Source: Adiantum capillus-veneris (taxonomy: Eukaryota > Streptophyta > Polypodiopsida > Polypodiales > Pteridaceae). From it: DNA of 64,000 nucleotides. The position numbers and the translations under genes were made by a program. The notes under the pieces were generated by a model. It was not told the origin of the DNA. It did not search any database and worked only from the letters and a program-made list of their open reading frames with translations. The DNA lies in NCBI GenBank assembly GCA_014529385.2, contig CM043963.1, positions 93,119,912-93,183,911 on the forward strand, written 5' to 3'. Shown in pieces: positions 31,600 through 43,849 of the stretch (position 1 is the stretch's first letter; the number at the start of each line of letters is the position of its first letter).

Positions 31600-32820
31600 A
31601 GATATACGTGTAGAAAGGAGAACCTAGAATTTATAGAGAGAATGAATTTCTAGAGTGAGAGAGATAGGTTTGGTTAGAGAGGGAGATGAAACTAGAGATA
31701 TATGTTGAATTAGAGATGAAAAAACAACAACAAGAAATCAACAAAATATCAAAGTAGAACACATCTTACTTGACAAACCCTTCGGGAGTTATTCACCATT
31801 TTTGATGGAGAGAGAAGAAGAGGGAAGACTTCAAGCCTTGATTGATGCACCAAGTTCAAGTCCTTCTCTGATTAGAGCTTATATTCCAAGGATATCTTAC
31901 AAGAATGGCTAATCTTTCTCTAGGAGCAAGTGTAGGCTTAGGCTTATGTTAATGGCTAAGTACAATTAGGCATCAATCCTCTCACTCCCTCATGAATTCA
32001 TATCATGAATGGATTGAATGGTTTTCAAGGAAGAAGAGGTCCCCTTTTATAGGTGAAGGAAACCCCCAAGGGTTTACACAAGAAGAGAAGAGCCAGTGTG
32101 AATAGAAACTGGCAAGTTTGAAATCAGCTGTCCCTGCATGATGTGGGTAGACTGGGGTCCAGTATTTTGATCATATCTCCTCAACCGTGGCTCCAAATAA
32201 AAAAGTAAAACTAGGGGGAAAAAATTCATCTCATTAGCTACGACCCTCATTTTATATTTGTTTTCCAATTCGGATTGGAACCTTGTGCAAAAAAATCATC
32301 AAAAAGGTACATTTTTGGCAGCAAAAGCCTTCTTGTGGTCCCCTTAGCTTAGACTTTTATTTGATTCCAAAGGACACCTCATGCAATATGAAAGCATGAC
32401 ATTTCTTCTTGACCAAGGTTTGTAAGCATCCTCCTAATAATGCATGAAAATGAGTGCATCTTTGAAAATCATGCAAGCTAGTGTCCCACTAGGATATGAT
32501 TCCTTCCTAGTAGCTATTAAAAATATATATAAGAAATATAAAAAAAATACATAGAATATATATATATATATATATTGGAAATTACTTTAGATATAGGATC
32601 TAACTACTGTGTGAGATAATAATGAGATAGTAAAAAGAAAGAATCAATGCTTTTTGCCCCAAGTTAAAGAGGCGGAGCTATTGGCACTTTTCCCATAGTA
32701 CTTTCTGACGGTAAAGGAAGAATATGTTACCCTTGAGATAAATAATAGGATGAGATAGAAAGATTATTATTATACTTATATATGCATATGTTCATTAAGG
32801 AAATATACTTATGTATCTAA
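31600..32820. other. spacer between head-to-head copia copies
   Basis: About 1.2 kb without LTR similarity or recognisable coding. A TA microsatellite lies at 32556-32575. Confidence 0.5.
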
Positions 32821-32880
32821 AAAGTTGCAAGATAGATCTTGTAGCATTCGTTCCCACTATGTACGTGTAAAAGCACGATG

Positions 32881-34719
32881 GCGTATCTTGGTTTCATGGG
32901 ATATTGTGTTTGTGGAAGATTCTATTCAACCCTTGTTGTCATGTACTAGAGATAGTAATGTAAGCTCACAGGACATTTATGACAGTTTATTGCCTCTTTT
33001 TAGTGGTGGAAGCTTGAATGTAAATTCTGATGAGGCAAATGTATAGCCTATGAGGGTTTTTAAAATTGTTACAGATTATCCAATTTTTGATGCAGATATA
33101 CATGATGTACTTGATGAGGAAATGGTAGAGAATGAGTAGGTTAGAGGTATGCCAAAATGGTTGGTGCTTACTTTGCGTGATAGTAAATTTCATGCACCTT
33201 TGTCTAGTCACACTCGTTCAAGTTCTTGCCATGCATCTTATGCATCAGATTGCTATGATCTGGTTGTTTCCAATTTATGTGATGTTGAGGAACCTGTGTC
33301 TTTTGATGAAACACAGAATTGAAAAAATTGGATAGCTACCATGCAATCAAAATAAAGTGGGTTTACAAGTTGAAGCGTACTCCGGAGGCTAAAATTGATT
33401 GCTATAAGGCTTGACTTGTTGCAAAAGGCTATACACAACAAAAAGGCATAGATTATGAAGAGACCTTTGCTCCCACTTGTCGTATGACTAGTATGTGTTT
33501 TCTATGTGCATTGATAGCTCATTTTGGTTGGGATGGACATCAATTAGGCATTCTTATTGCTTTCTTAGATGGTGACATATTTGAGGAAGTTCATGTAACG
33601 TAGCCTTGTGGTTTTGTCAAGAAACAACAAGAGGATAAAGTGTGCAAATGTAAGAAATATTTCTTTGGGTTGAAGTAGTCTGCTCATGCTTGGTATGAGA
33701 AAGCTGACATTCATTTGTTCAAACAAGGATTTTGTAATAGTCCAGCAAAAAGCACTTTGTATGTGAAGCGTGACTTGTGATGTACTTCTCATCGTTGTTC
33801 TATGTGTGGATGATTTGATGCTCACTGGTCTGAATGAGACACATATTTTTGAATTTAAGGCTGATCTGAGTGCTACTTTCAAGTTGAAAGATTTGGGACT
33901 GTTGCATCATTACTTGGACATATAGTCTAAGCAGTACGATGGTGGTATTTCCTTGTGTCAGACAAGTTACACAGATACATTGCTATGTAAATTTGGACTT
34001 GAGGATAGCAAACATATTGCCACTCACATGGAAACAGGTTTGAAACTGAGCCTTCACAATGCTGGTGATCCTACCAATGTCACTCTTTACCAAATTTCCT
34101 TATTTATTTATGCAATATGAGGCCGCATATAAGAAAATTTATGTATAGCCTAGGGTCTAAGCATTGGTAGGATATCAAGTGGATCTTTCACTACTTGAAT
34201 GGCACTTTACATCTTGGGTTGTTTTATCCCAAGGGGGATCATTGCCGCCAGATTTACATGCATTTTCAAGCTCAGATTGTGCTGGTCGTTTTGACACACA
34301 AGTGTCACGAGTGCTTTATGTCTAATGCTTGGTAGTTCATGCATATCATGGTTGAGAAAGAAGAAACCTACTATGGGAAGTTCTAGTTGTGAGGCTAAGT
34401 ATAGGGAAGTCTTTACAACTATGGTTGAGTGTGTATGGTTCAGAAGCCTTATGGCTGATTTGGCTGCTCAACAAGACAATGCCAACATCATCTACATTGA
34501 CAATCAGAGTGCATTGGCAGTTGCAAGGAACCCAGTTTTTCATGCTCTCACAAAACACATTGCGGTGCATTATCCCTATGTCAGGGAGAGACTCTTAGCA
34601 AGAGATATTAGCTTGGCTTATGTGAACACAGGCCCACAATCTTGCAGACATTGTCAAAAAGGTATTATCTCGTGAGAAGTTTGAAGCTTTTGGCAAAGCT
34701 TCGGGCTTGCTCCCCTTTG
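32881..34719 (+). pseudogene. copia RT and RNase H remnant, copy 2
   Basis: Visible blocks are GMPKWLVLTLRDSKFHAPLS, DYEETFAPTCRMTS, AFLDGDIFEEVHV and CMLGSSCISWLRKKKPTMGS-like sequence near 34320 (LGSSCISWLRKKKPTMGSSS). SCEAKYREVFTTMVECVW shows the RNase H Glu region changed from AEY to AKY. NPVFHALTKHIAVHYPYVRE is intact where copy 1 is frameshifted. The YVDD region is frameshifted near 33790. The copy has no coding capacity. Confidence 0.85.
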
Positions 34720-34800
34720 TGGACTGATCCTATCCTCAAGGCATGGCACTTCTCTATATAAGGCGGCTCTCATTCACCACATCACTCCCGGGGGTTTTTT

Positions 34801-35027
34801 TGTTACCGGATACATGTAGTAGAGACGTGTGTTAACACACTTAGGACCATCGGGGCTTTTTCCCTCACTAGGAGGTTTTTTCCCCTGTTCATTGTATATA
34901 CTCACATCACTCTAGGGGTATCTTATCTTTACATTGCACACTAAGTAATACACTCTTTATTGTGCGCCTTGATTTTCTTGCATCGTCTCCAAGCTGTGCG
35001 TGTTTTCTTGCAACCCTAATTTCAACA
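34801..35027 (+). repeat. 3' LTR of copia copy 2
   Basis: Starts tgttaccggatacatg, ends ctaatttcaaca, 227 bp. It aligns along its length with the reverse complement of 27219-27445. Confidence 0.88.
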
Positions 35028-35589
35028 AGACCTACCACCAAGGTTACTACTGACACATTGTGTGTAACACGGCATGGATGTGGTTGCAGGTAGTATGACC
35101 ATTAGTAAATCACCCTAAAAAATGAATCATTCCATTAGGAAGCCTGAATGGGGTCTAGGAGAGCCTCTTTATTTGGCAATTTAAGGAAGTCAAACCTTTA
35201 GTATTAAGAAAGTAATCAAAGGAAAACTTTTGAATTCAAACATGCAAAACGGCTAGTTTATTTGAATTCAAAGTTCCCCCCCAAAATGAAATTTAAAATG
35301 TAGCGGGTAAAACCGTATGTTGTAGCATATCTATGGAAAGAGCTCGACGCGTAGATTGCAGATCTATGATCTCCACTCAAATCGGAGATCACATGTGGCA
35401 GTTATGGAAGGCCAAAAATCATAAAATCGTCCACCTCCTTTTTGGGGGAAAGTGCCTCCTTTGACCACTCTTACACATCTCTTACACACCCACCTTTCTT
35501 GCACACATGGCATACACCTATTTGTCAAAATGTTAATCACCTCCATAAGCTCATGGAAAATAAAGAGGCCCTCCTACACACCATCCTCT

Positions 35590-37120
35590 TCCTAATGCTA
35601 AGGCTATTGAGGTGGAACTTCTACTTACTGACTGCCTTGATAAAGGGTTCATTCACCTAGTTCTTCACCATGGACAAATTCCTTTTTTCTAGTGAAGAAA
35701 AATATGGTAATTTGTGCATGTGTATAGACTATCGTGGTCTAAACATGGTCACTACTAGGAATAAGTATACATTTTCACAAGTGGATGAGTTATTTGATAA
35801 ACTCACCCATGCTTGTATTTTTATAAAAATAGATCTATAGCCTCGATATCATGAGTTACACATTAGGCTTGCTAATATACCTAAAACTACTTTTAAACAG
35901 GTTTGTACACTAGGTTTGGACACTACGAGTTTTTTTGTTATGCCTTTTGGGTTAACCAATGTGCCAGCTACTTTCATGGATCTTATAGATAATGTCTTAA
36001 AACCATATATGGGAAAATTTGTTATTTTTTTCTTGATGACATTCTACTGTACAGTGCCTCCTCTCAAGAGAGCACTTCTTGGGAGTTTCACCTCTTAGGC
36101 ATGTAAGTTACCACGTGAGTTCAACTGAATGGGTTTTTTAATTTCCAAAAGGTTTAAAATTTTAACAGGATTATATTAACAAAAAGGGTTTCTTAATTGA
36201 TTTTAGAAAAAAAACCATAAGTTTTTGAAGAAAAGGGGTCATTTTATTACCTTAAGCATGCAAGTAAAGTGTTTTTAAAAAAAATACTTTGAACAAACAT
36301 TATATGAATAGTTTCTTAAAGGTGCAACCCCCAAGAGCACTTATAGCATTTGAAGCAAGTGTTTGATTTACTATGGCGACACAAATTATATGCCAAAGAA
36401 TGCAACTGTGACTTTTTGAAAGATGAGATTCACTATTTGAGGCATATATTTTTGTCGGCGTTCACATGGATAAATTCAAAGTGGATGCCATTTGTAACTG
36501 GCCCTCTCTTAACAAACCTAGAAGAGCTTTATATTTTCTTGGGATTTGTAGGTTTTAATCTACTGTTTGTTAGTAACTACACTCAATTATTGTTCCTATG
36601 ATGAACCAATTGAAAGCCAATGGTGGAAAAGCCTTTCAGTGTGGGGAGAAGCTCAACAACAAAGCTTGGATGCAATCAAGGTTGCTCTAGCTAGTACACC
36701 CATTTAAGCTATTGCGAATCCCATGAAAACTTTTGTGCTCTAAACAGATGCTAGTAATTGTGCTATTGGAGGAGTCCTTCTACAAGAGGGAAGTTCAACT
36801 GCATTTCAAAGCAAGAAACTTGATTTTGCACAACAAAATTATTAAGACTAGGAAAAAAAACTCTAGGCACTAGTGTGTGTTTTGAAAACATGGTGACATT
36901 ATTCATATGGGGCTCAATTTAAAATTGTGTTTGACCATGAAAGTGTAAAATGGTTTACACAAAAAATTGATTTGAAGGGTCAAAAAACCAAGTGGCAGTC
37001 TCACGTATCCTTACCATGGAGTCTGTCTATCCACGTGTTTGGGATAGATCCCACTCTCCTCTCTCTCAAACTCCACCCACGCATCGCTGGGATACTCGGG
37101 GTTACAAATAAGGAGTTTTA
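35590..37120 (+). pseudogene. Ty3/gypsy element C, RT and RNase H remnant
   Basis: RT blocks are [51 protein letters not shown], then a frameshifted DD region near 36040. After an insertion (36103-36346) the RT resumes with VFDLLWRHKLYAKECNCDFL. RNase H shows TDASNCAIGGVLLQEGSS near 36748 and YGAQFKIVFDHESVKWF near 36915. Past 37000 the frame loses family character. Both flanks are non-coding. The element is broken by stops (for example KIDL-stop near 35840). Confidence 0.82.
36103..36346 (+). other. 244-bp intron-like insertion in RT
   Basis: The insertion starts gtaagt and ends ttatag, matching splice donor and acceptor consensus, and it separates two adjacent parts of RT. The tetranucleotide gcat also occurs at both edges (36099 and 36346), so a short target duplication is an alternative. 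The interior is AT-rich with A and T runs and has no ORF. Confidence 0.4.
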
Positions 37121-37474
37121 AAAATAGTCCTTGAAGGCACGCAATATACACAATTTATACATAGTGACTCCTTCTCCCCCCCTCGAGCTCCAGAATGACT
37201 TTAATTTGGTCATCAAAAGTGGCAGACATCACAAACTCTCTTATGTACATGCTACACGTACTGAATGGTACAATATCTTGCCCAAGAAAAGCTTCGGACA
37301 CAATGAACGAGCCATCATGGGTTGGTAGCCTCTTTGACTATACAGGTTGTGAGTTTCACCACACGTAGTCATTGTTCATTCTAATGGCTAGATTGACCAA
37401 AAGACGACAAAGAGGAATTTTGGCAGTAGGTAATTATATAGCATACTCTCTGCATCAATCCAACCTAAAGAGAT

Positions 37475-37479
37475 GTGAT
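37475..37479. repeat. left target-site duplication of element F
   Basis: gtgat, identical to 41135-41139. Confidence 0.8.
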
Positions 37480-37673
37480 TGTTGGGGTAAAGCCCCATGT
37501 GGCTGGTTAGGCCAGGCGCCCGCCCACTATATTTATTCATTATGTACATAATAGAATAAGGACACTCACATGCTGAAAGTGAGTTTTAGCCCCTGTAAAC
37601 ACAAGTCTCCTCTTCTCCTCTCTTTTCCATTGTTGTTGCACACACTCCCACACGCTCCCACTCGTGCACTTCA
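37480..37673 (+). repeat. 5' LTR of element F
   Basis: Starts tgttggggtaaagcccc and ends cacttca. Shares nearly all positions with 40942-41134, including the tttattcattatgta block. Confidence 0.9.
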
Positions 37674-37688
37674 TCTAGTATCTGAGCC
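37674..37688 (+). other. degenerate primer-binding site of element F
   Basis: tctagtatctgagcc compared with the canonical TGGTATCAGAGCC. The position, directly after the LTR, supports the call. Confidence 0.65.
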
Positions 37689-39279
37689 AACGATCGGAGA
37701 GCACCATTGGAGCTCGACGGGGAAGCAATAAAAATTACAGCACGCTCTTGAAGAGTTTTTTTTTCCTATCAAATGGTTAGCGTTCATGCCAATCCTATCG
37801 AGTCTTGATTGATTTCTTGTGCTCTTCAACTTTGTAGAAGAAAGTTTTCTCAAAATCCTCACCAATTTTGAGATACATCATTCAGACTGCTTGTAGGTCG
37901 TGTAGGATAGTCTGCAGATTTTGCAGATCAGATTTCTCTTGGTTAGAGTCAGAACTTCAAGTTGATTCCCATGATTCCTTACCATTGTGAGTACTCTACA
38001 ACTTTAGAGAAGGAAATTTTGCACGCTTTGGACAGTAGGGTGGTCTACTTTTGCAGGTTCTTCTACTTATAGGTCCTTTGCATTGCAGGAGTTGTTTGGC
38101 GTATGTACATATATGCATATGTAGAGATACACTTGCAAATTGATATACAGATGATGTATGCATATTGTGGTGATTTTGAGTGCTTTCTGATCTGATTGAG
38201 GACATGCAAAGAGCTCAGATTGAGCTTGTTGGTTCTCTTGTTTTGTGCATATATGGTTTGCTCTTTATGAAGAGAGTGTGAGATGAGAATTTAGTAAATT
38301 TATGCACATACGTTGAGAACATCTTGTGGATGCATGCACTCTTATGGACTCTCAGGATTCGAGAGTGGATTCATCATAGGTTATGTGCATTGGCTTGTGC
38401 AATTGAGCAGATTTTGAAAAATGTGGTGCACGAATTTACAGAAAGTTTTGCAAGCATTTTTGGCACAATTGTGAGCTGAATTTTTAGGTGATACAGATGC
38501 TCATTTGATACACATTTGGTGCATGCTTTGGTGCTTGTTTGTATTGCCGTGTGGGCGCACATGATGTGCACTTTTTGATCGATGATATTATTTGCCTTGT
38601 AATGCAATATGTGTCACTGTTGATTTTCAGCTGTTTTGAGCATCAATTTGTGCCATATTTTGGTTGGTTTTCATCCAGGTTTCTGCTAGTATATGCCTTG
38701 CTTGTAGAGTGTGGTTGATACACTTTGTGTTTCGGATTACAGGATTGTTTTCCAGGTTCAGGGAGTTGAGACTTTGGGGAAGCTCATGTATGCTTGAGTG
38801 TGGATTTTGAACACGATTTGCTCATGGTTTTGAGCACGTTTATGACATGTATGTTTATTATGGTTAGATAGCTAAAATATTATTGATGTCGGATTTTTTT
38901 GTACTTTTGTGTATTCATGTGCATGGTTTGTAGTCATGTCTGATTGCATTTGGCACTCAGTGGTTGCTTTTCCGTAGGTTTTTTGCATCGCATTGTGAGA
39001 ATGTTTTCTCACCGGATTATGTCATTTGACATATATGTGATAATCTTTGCAGGAGGGAGATTGTTGATGATAGATTCATCGGTTACCACATAGTGCTCTT
39101 GGATTAGAGCTGATTTTTGGAATCATTTGATCACCATATTTGCTGACAGTTATCTTAGATAGCTTATGCCAGGTTATGTTGTATTTTGACAGTACTTGGT
39201 GTATGAGTTAGCCAGGCTTTGGCTATTGTCAGTTGATTGATTTGTGCTTGATATTATCATAGGTTATCGCCATGGATTT
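37689..39279. other. untranslated leader of element F
   Basis: About 1.6 kb between primer site and gag. T- and G-rich, no ORF of note, many ATG and short frames. Confidence 0.5.
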
Positions 39280-39920
39280 GGCATGTACATCATTGTTAGG
39301 GTTTATGCTTTTCCATACAAAGTTTGATGGTTCAAACTTTGAGCATCGGAAAGAAGTATACATGATGCATTGACTCAGTTGGGCCAAGTGTTGCCACTAC
39401 AGGGCATGGATGCTAGGCTAGAATGTATGACTGCTAATGAGTGGGAGGACTTGGACGAGCTTACACGTTTGACAATTATGGTACACCTCGGGAGTTTATC
39501 TATTGCATTGGTTTGGATGCATGTACAACTAAAGATTTATTGTAAAGATTGTGCAATTCTTTTGGCACAAATGAGTCTAGAGAGAGGCCTACAGTCAAAA
39601 GGAAAATCTTGCAGACATAGAGATGTTGTGTGTTGGCATTGAGGTCATACAAGGCACGTACGTAGGCATTGTTTTTGGTGGATGAGATAGCGCAGGAGAC
39701 AACACAGGAGAGATGCTATCACTTTGGGTGATGGGGGAGCAGATAAAGCATATGAGGCTACACATGACTAAGATTTTGACTTTGCTTCCATGTTTACTCT
39801 TGACTTTCTTGTGTCGATTTTTGATGACACATTACCTTTGCATTGGATACTAGATGTGAGTGCTAGATTTCACGTCACACGAGTCATGAGTGGTTTAGCA
39901 CATATGCTAGTGGTGTGCTT
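39280..39920 (+). pseudogene. element F gag and protease relic
   Basis: Gag: HDALTQLGQVLPLQGMDARL and TANEWEDLDELTRLTIMVHL. Then a CCHC knuckle near 39635, CWH-stop-GHTRHVRRHC, where the second Cys codon is now TGA. Protease: HWILDVSARFHVT near 39840, where the D-S-G-A motif has become DVSA. The order and the DSGA context fit copia. The copy is dead. Confidence 0.7.
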
Positions 39921-40941
39921 GGACATGTGTAGATGATGGTTGAATGCATGACATAGTTGGTGCAGGTTGTTGCATCCTATGTGTTGCAAGATGTACACCA
40001 TGTGCCAGGTTTGCTATAGAGCTTGATCTCTGTGAGTCAGTTATTACAAGATAGTGGATGCCATGTAGTGCTCGACAAGCACAGTTTCAGATTGCATCGT
40101 GGACAGATAGTCATAGTGAGAGGTGCTAGTGTTGGTACCATTCATGAAATGTAAGTACATCACATGCAAGATGGAACAATATTTTGTGAGTACATAGCCA
40201 TGCAAAGGGATGGGGCATGTCTCCTTTGTGAATAGGTTGCATGATGCTCTAGTTGTGAGCACGTTGAGCCAATTGTGCAGAAAATTGTGCAGTAGGGCAT
40301 GTGATTTGTGGATACGATGACGAATATGATGGCTTGAGCACTTGGGATTCAGCCGTGATTCAGTCGTTCATGGATATGTTTAGGCTAAAGGTTGATGCAT
40401 GTGAGTTGGAGTTAGGCATTGCTCTTGCCACTAGGGTTCAAGATAGACAGATACTCTTGGTGTGCATGTGATATGTGATGGATACAAGAATGGATTCCAA
40501 GGATCGAAGTTTGGGTCTTAGAGTGATTTCCATGAGTGGAGTTCTGAGCTAGGTTTGATTAAGATGGTCAAATTGGTAGAGATTGCTAGGATTGCATTAG
40601 CATTCAGGAGTCTCATGTACAAGACATTGATCTCGAGACCCAAGATTACATTTGTGGTAGGTGCATTTATAGTGGGAGAAGTCATCCATGAAGTGGCTGA
40701 TATTGGCCTAGAGCATAGGGGCACTTTGCAGCGTATGGTGAGATAGTTGTGGGATGTGTGCAGCTTTGGTGAGGAGTATGTGGTCAATCGCTCTATACTT
40801 CCTCTATAATTAGAGTTGGATGCACAAACATTTAGTGAGCTAGTGGGGCGTTGGCTGAGGTCATACTTGTGATGGCCTTGTACAGGTTTTGTACGGTTTT
40901 CTTTTCTATCTCACGACCACATCGGCCTTTATGTGCGAGGT

Positions 40942-41134
40942 TGTTGGGGTAAAGCCCCATGTGGCAGGTTAAGCCAAGCGCCCACCCACTATACTTATTC
41001 ATTATGTATATATTAGAATAAGGGGGCTCACATGTTGATAGTGAGTTTTAGCCCCTACAAACACAAGTCTCCTCTTCTCCTCTCTTCTCCATCGTTGCAC
41101 ACACAATGGCACATGCTCCCACTCACGCCCTTTA
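40942..41134 (+). repeat. 3' LTR of element F
   Basis: 193 bp, ends accctt-like cgcccttta, followed by the gtgat target duplication. The purine tract before it is weak (gcgagg). Confidence 0.9.
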
Positions 41135-41139
41135 GTGAT
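41135..41139. repeat. right target-site duplication of element F
   Basis: gtgat, identical to 37475-37479. Confidence 0.8.
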
Positions 41140-42128
41140 TATCAAGTATGGATCCAAAATATCACTCAAAGGGTCATTATCAAGATTTTTTGACTCTATA
41201 GTTGTCAAAGTGGCTGCATCCTTTGATGGAGCTACATGGGCAACCGTCAACACAAAAACAGCAACCGCTGATGTCATCACAAGAGAAGAATTGCTTTCTT
41301 GAGTTATGTGGATTGGGATTTCTTCTTGGAAATCATCTTCTTTGGATTGGTTTCTTGTAAGAATTGGTAATTTTTAAACAATAGGATGGAAACTAAGGAG
41401 TGAGAATACATTGGGTGAGAGAGAGAATTATAGAAGGTGGGTGTGTGAAGAGAGGAGAGTGGGTGGGAGAGGTGAGAAGAGAGGAATGGAAGGGCGAGTA
41501 TCAAGAAAGGGACATATAAATAGAGAGGAATGGAGAGGAGAGGTAGAGGGTAATGAGAGGAGGAGTGGAATAGAATCTTGAGGGATTGAGAGTGTGAGAG
41601 TAATAGTGAGAGAATTTTAGTCCATGATTGGAAGTGATAAGCTCAAGAGCTTGAGATCTTGAGAGTAGAGAGATAGAGTATGAGTGAAAAGAGAAAAGGG
41701 GAGTGCAAAGGGAGAGTGTGAGAGTGAAAGTGAGAGGCTTAAAATCTGAGAGGCTAAGAGTGAGAGTTTTAGAGTGTGAAAGGAAAAGGGAGTGTAAGGA
41801 GACATTCCCCTTTTGTAGGAAAGGAGAGGGCGTGGTTGGCACGCCCCCTAATGGTCATGCAATAGATGTGAATGTAGGTAGAATGCCTCACGTGGACTAC
41901 GGCCATGGGCCACCCTCGTGGGGTGCATGTCCACACGGACAATCTATGTAGGCTACCCCTTGGACTGTGCATCCACACCCCGTTGGAGAGGGGGAATGGG
42001 GAACATGCCCAACACACACAAATATGTATCTCTATAGCCCAGAGCATTCACATTACCCCTATCCTCCTTAAAAACACCTTCAAACAACACAAATTTGCAT
42101 AGCAAACGCACATTTTCACTCAACTCAA
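41140..42128. other. non-coding stretch, GA-rich 41.3-41.8 kb
   Basis: A purine-rich segment (agagtgagag texture) gives overlapping Ser/Leu-rich frames on the minus strand that are not genes. Nothing else is supported. Confidence 0.5.

Positions 42129-42173
<45 letters not shown>
42129..42173. repeat. (CA)n microsatellite, about 22 units
   Basis: Uninterrupted CA run within a CA-rich neighbourhood. Confidence 0.97.
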
Positions 42174-42178
<5 letters not shown>

Positions 42179-42314
42179 TTGTGCCGATCACAACTCACCA
42201 CACACCCGCAAATGCCACCATTTTCTATGTTCCCACACACTCAAACACCACACACTATCTCTCTTTGCACACACAACCGTCGGTGGGGCATACATGCCAA
42301 CGCACACCCAAGGA

Positions 42315-42960
42315 CACACTGCACAAGAGCAAAAGAGAAGGAGGGAAGGGAGTCGACACAACAAAAATGATGCACTTCAAGGGGAAACTCTAAATTCACC
42401 TAGATTGCAACAACACAATTGCAACAGCCTCTCCTTGTGGATTCCTCACACACGGGCACACACCTCCATGGTGGAGACTAAAAACCTCCTTCTTGGCTCC
42501 TTGATCAAAAGGAAAAGCCCCCAATACAATGCCCAAGTCCTCTTTTTTGAGGGATCCTACAAATTCAATTTGGAAGATTTGCTCATAGCTACACACACTG
42601 CACAAGAGAAAAAGAGAAAGGGGGAAAGCGAATCAACATAGAAAAAATGAGGCACTTCAAGGGGAAACTCTCAATACACCAATCAACAACCATGCAACCT
42701 TCTTTACATTGCCATAGCTGCAACCGGCTTGCAAAAATGCACACTAAATAGCCTCTCCCTATGGCTTCCTCACACACGGGCACACACCTCCATAGTGGTG
42801 ACAAAGAACCTCCTTCTTGGCTTTTCGTTCAAAAGGAAAATCCCCCAATATAATGCCCAGATCCTCTTTTTTGAGGGACCCTTTTTATTTTTATTATGTT
42901 TGGCTTGTTGATACAAAAAATCTACTCAATGTAGAAGATATGCTCACAACTACACACATG
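42315..42960. repeat. tandem duplication, period about 279 bp, longer second copy
   Basis: gcacaagag starts at 42321 and 42600. Shared blocks include cacttcaaggggaaactct, cctcacacacgggcacacac, aacctccttcttggct and tcctcttttttgaggga. The second copy has an extra segment of roughly 60 bp. ORFs across it give repeated peptides but no known family. Confidence 0.9.
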
Positions 42961-43840
42961 GCACATTGCCCTTTAGAAGCCCTGCACACTTCAGTTCCCT
43001 CTCTCTCATAATTAACCACATGAAGCACCCCAAGGGGCAACAATGGTGCCGTCGTTGCTCCCTTGTGCGAGTTTACCTTCAGAAAACCTTTGGGGGGGTC
43101 GGGCAAGGCTCTCCCGGTGTGATCACACCCCACAAGCACCCAACCACATCATCACCTACTCCACATGTGTCGTGGAAACCACTACTGCTTAGGTCCACCC
43201 AAAAACACCATAGCAGCACCTTGAATCGCCGTGCACACCACAAACGCAGTGCTTACCTAGCTGGCAGCTACCATTGAATTCAACTATCAATATCACCACC
43301 TGACTGGCAACTACCGCTGACTTCAGCCATCAATATCTTAGGGATCCAAACTTTGATTAACATGCCATTGACTCGTATGACCTTCATATACTACATATTT
43401 CTCATTGAAACCTTGTCAAGGCTGAGAAAACTCCAGATGTCACGCTTTCCAATGGGACAAAAAAGGCTCAAAATTGGCCCCGTTGAAACTTCAAATGCCT
43501 GTATCCTGGCAACCGGAACTCCAATTGTTAATTCGTGAAGATGGACATTCTCCACAATTCAAGCACTTCAGCCATACACTTTAGGATCTATCTTTCCAAA
43601 CTTGCACTTCACACTTGTTTCACTACCCATGCTTGCACCTGCTAGATCATACATACAGGTGTTTGTGCCCTCTCATATGATCATGACACTTTGGGTGCAC
43701 CACCATCCATGGGGCAGTCCACATGGACATGTGGATTGTGGGTTGCACACATTCCACATGGTGACCCCGTGGATGGGGCATCCACGGGCCCTGTCGCGGG
43801 GCCACCCCCGAAACTCCAAGAGCTTTGCCAATACTCTCCT
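42961..43840. other. non-coding stretch
   Basis: No gene is recognised. 43.68-43.81 kb has nested palindromes around ccacatgg/ccatgtgg and is GC-rich. Confidence 0.4.
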
Positions 43841-43849
43841 CATGGTTAC

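Larger units (their letters stand above)
27219..31600 (-). mobile_element. Ty1/copia retrotransposon, copy 1, 5' LTR missing
   Basis: Reading on the minus strand, gag, nucleocapsid, protease, integrase, reverse transcriptase and RNase H follow each other in the copia order, ending with a polypurine-like tract and a 227-bp LTR. Frameshifts and a few stops are present, but long frames survive (443 codons in integrase-RT), so it is younger than the gypsy relics. No matching LTR or primer site was found beyond 31600, so the 5' end is lost. Copy 2 of the same family lies head to head at 32.8-35.0 kb. Confidence 0.9.
32825..35027 (+). mobile_element. Ty1/copia retrotransposon, copy 2, 5' truncated
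   Basis: Same family as copy 1, on the plus strand. It begins at the end of integrase (RILVSWDIVFVEDSIQP near 32884) and runs through RT and RNase H to a 227-bp LTR. It is far more decayed than copy 1: many stops, and an internal loss of the RT start (from MQSK directly to KWVYKLKRTPEAKID near 33350). It ends at 35027. Confidence 0.88.
37480..41134 (+). mobile_element. LTR retrotransposon F, bounded, copia-type, pol mostly deleted
   Basis: The 3655-bp element has 194-bp and 193-bp LTRs and a perfect 5-bp target duplication (gtgat). The primer site after the left LTR reads tctagtatctgagcc, a decayed form of the initiator-tRNA site. A long 1.6-kb leader is followed by gag and protease relics. 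No integrase, RT or RNase H core could be recognised in the last kilobase, so much of pol is deleted. It is nested between gypsy relic C and non-coding DNA. Confidence 0.85.

Noticed and set aside
41300-41860. Overlapping Ser/Leu-rich minus-strand ORFs
   Set aside because: Purine-rich simple sequence; several frames are open at once.
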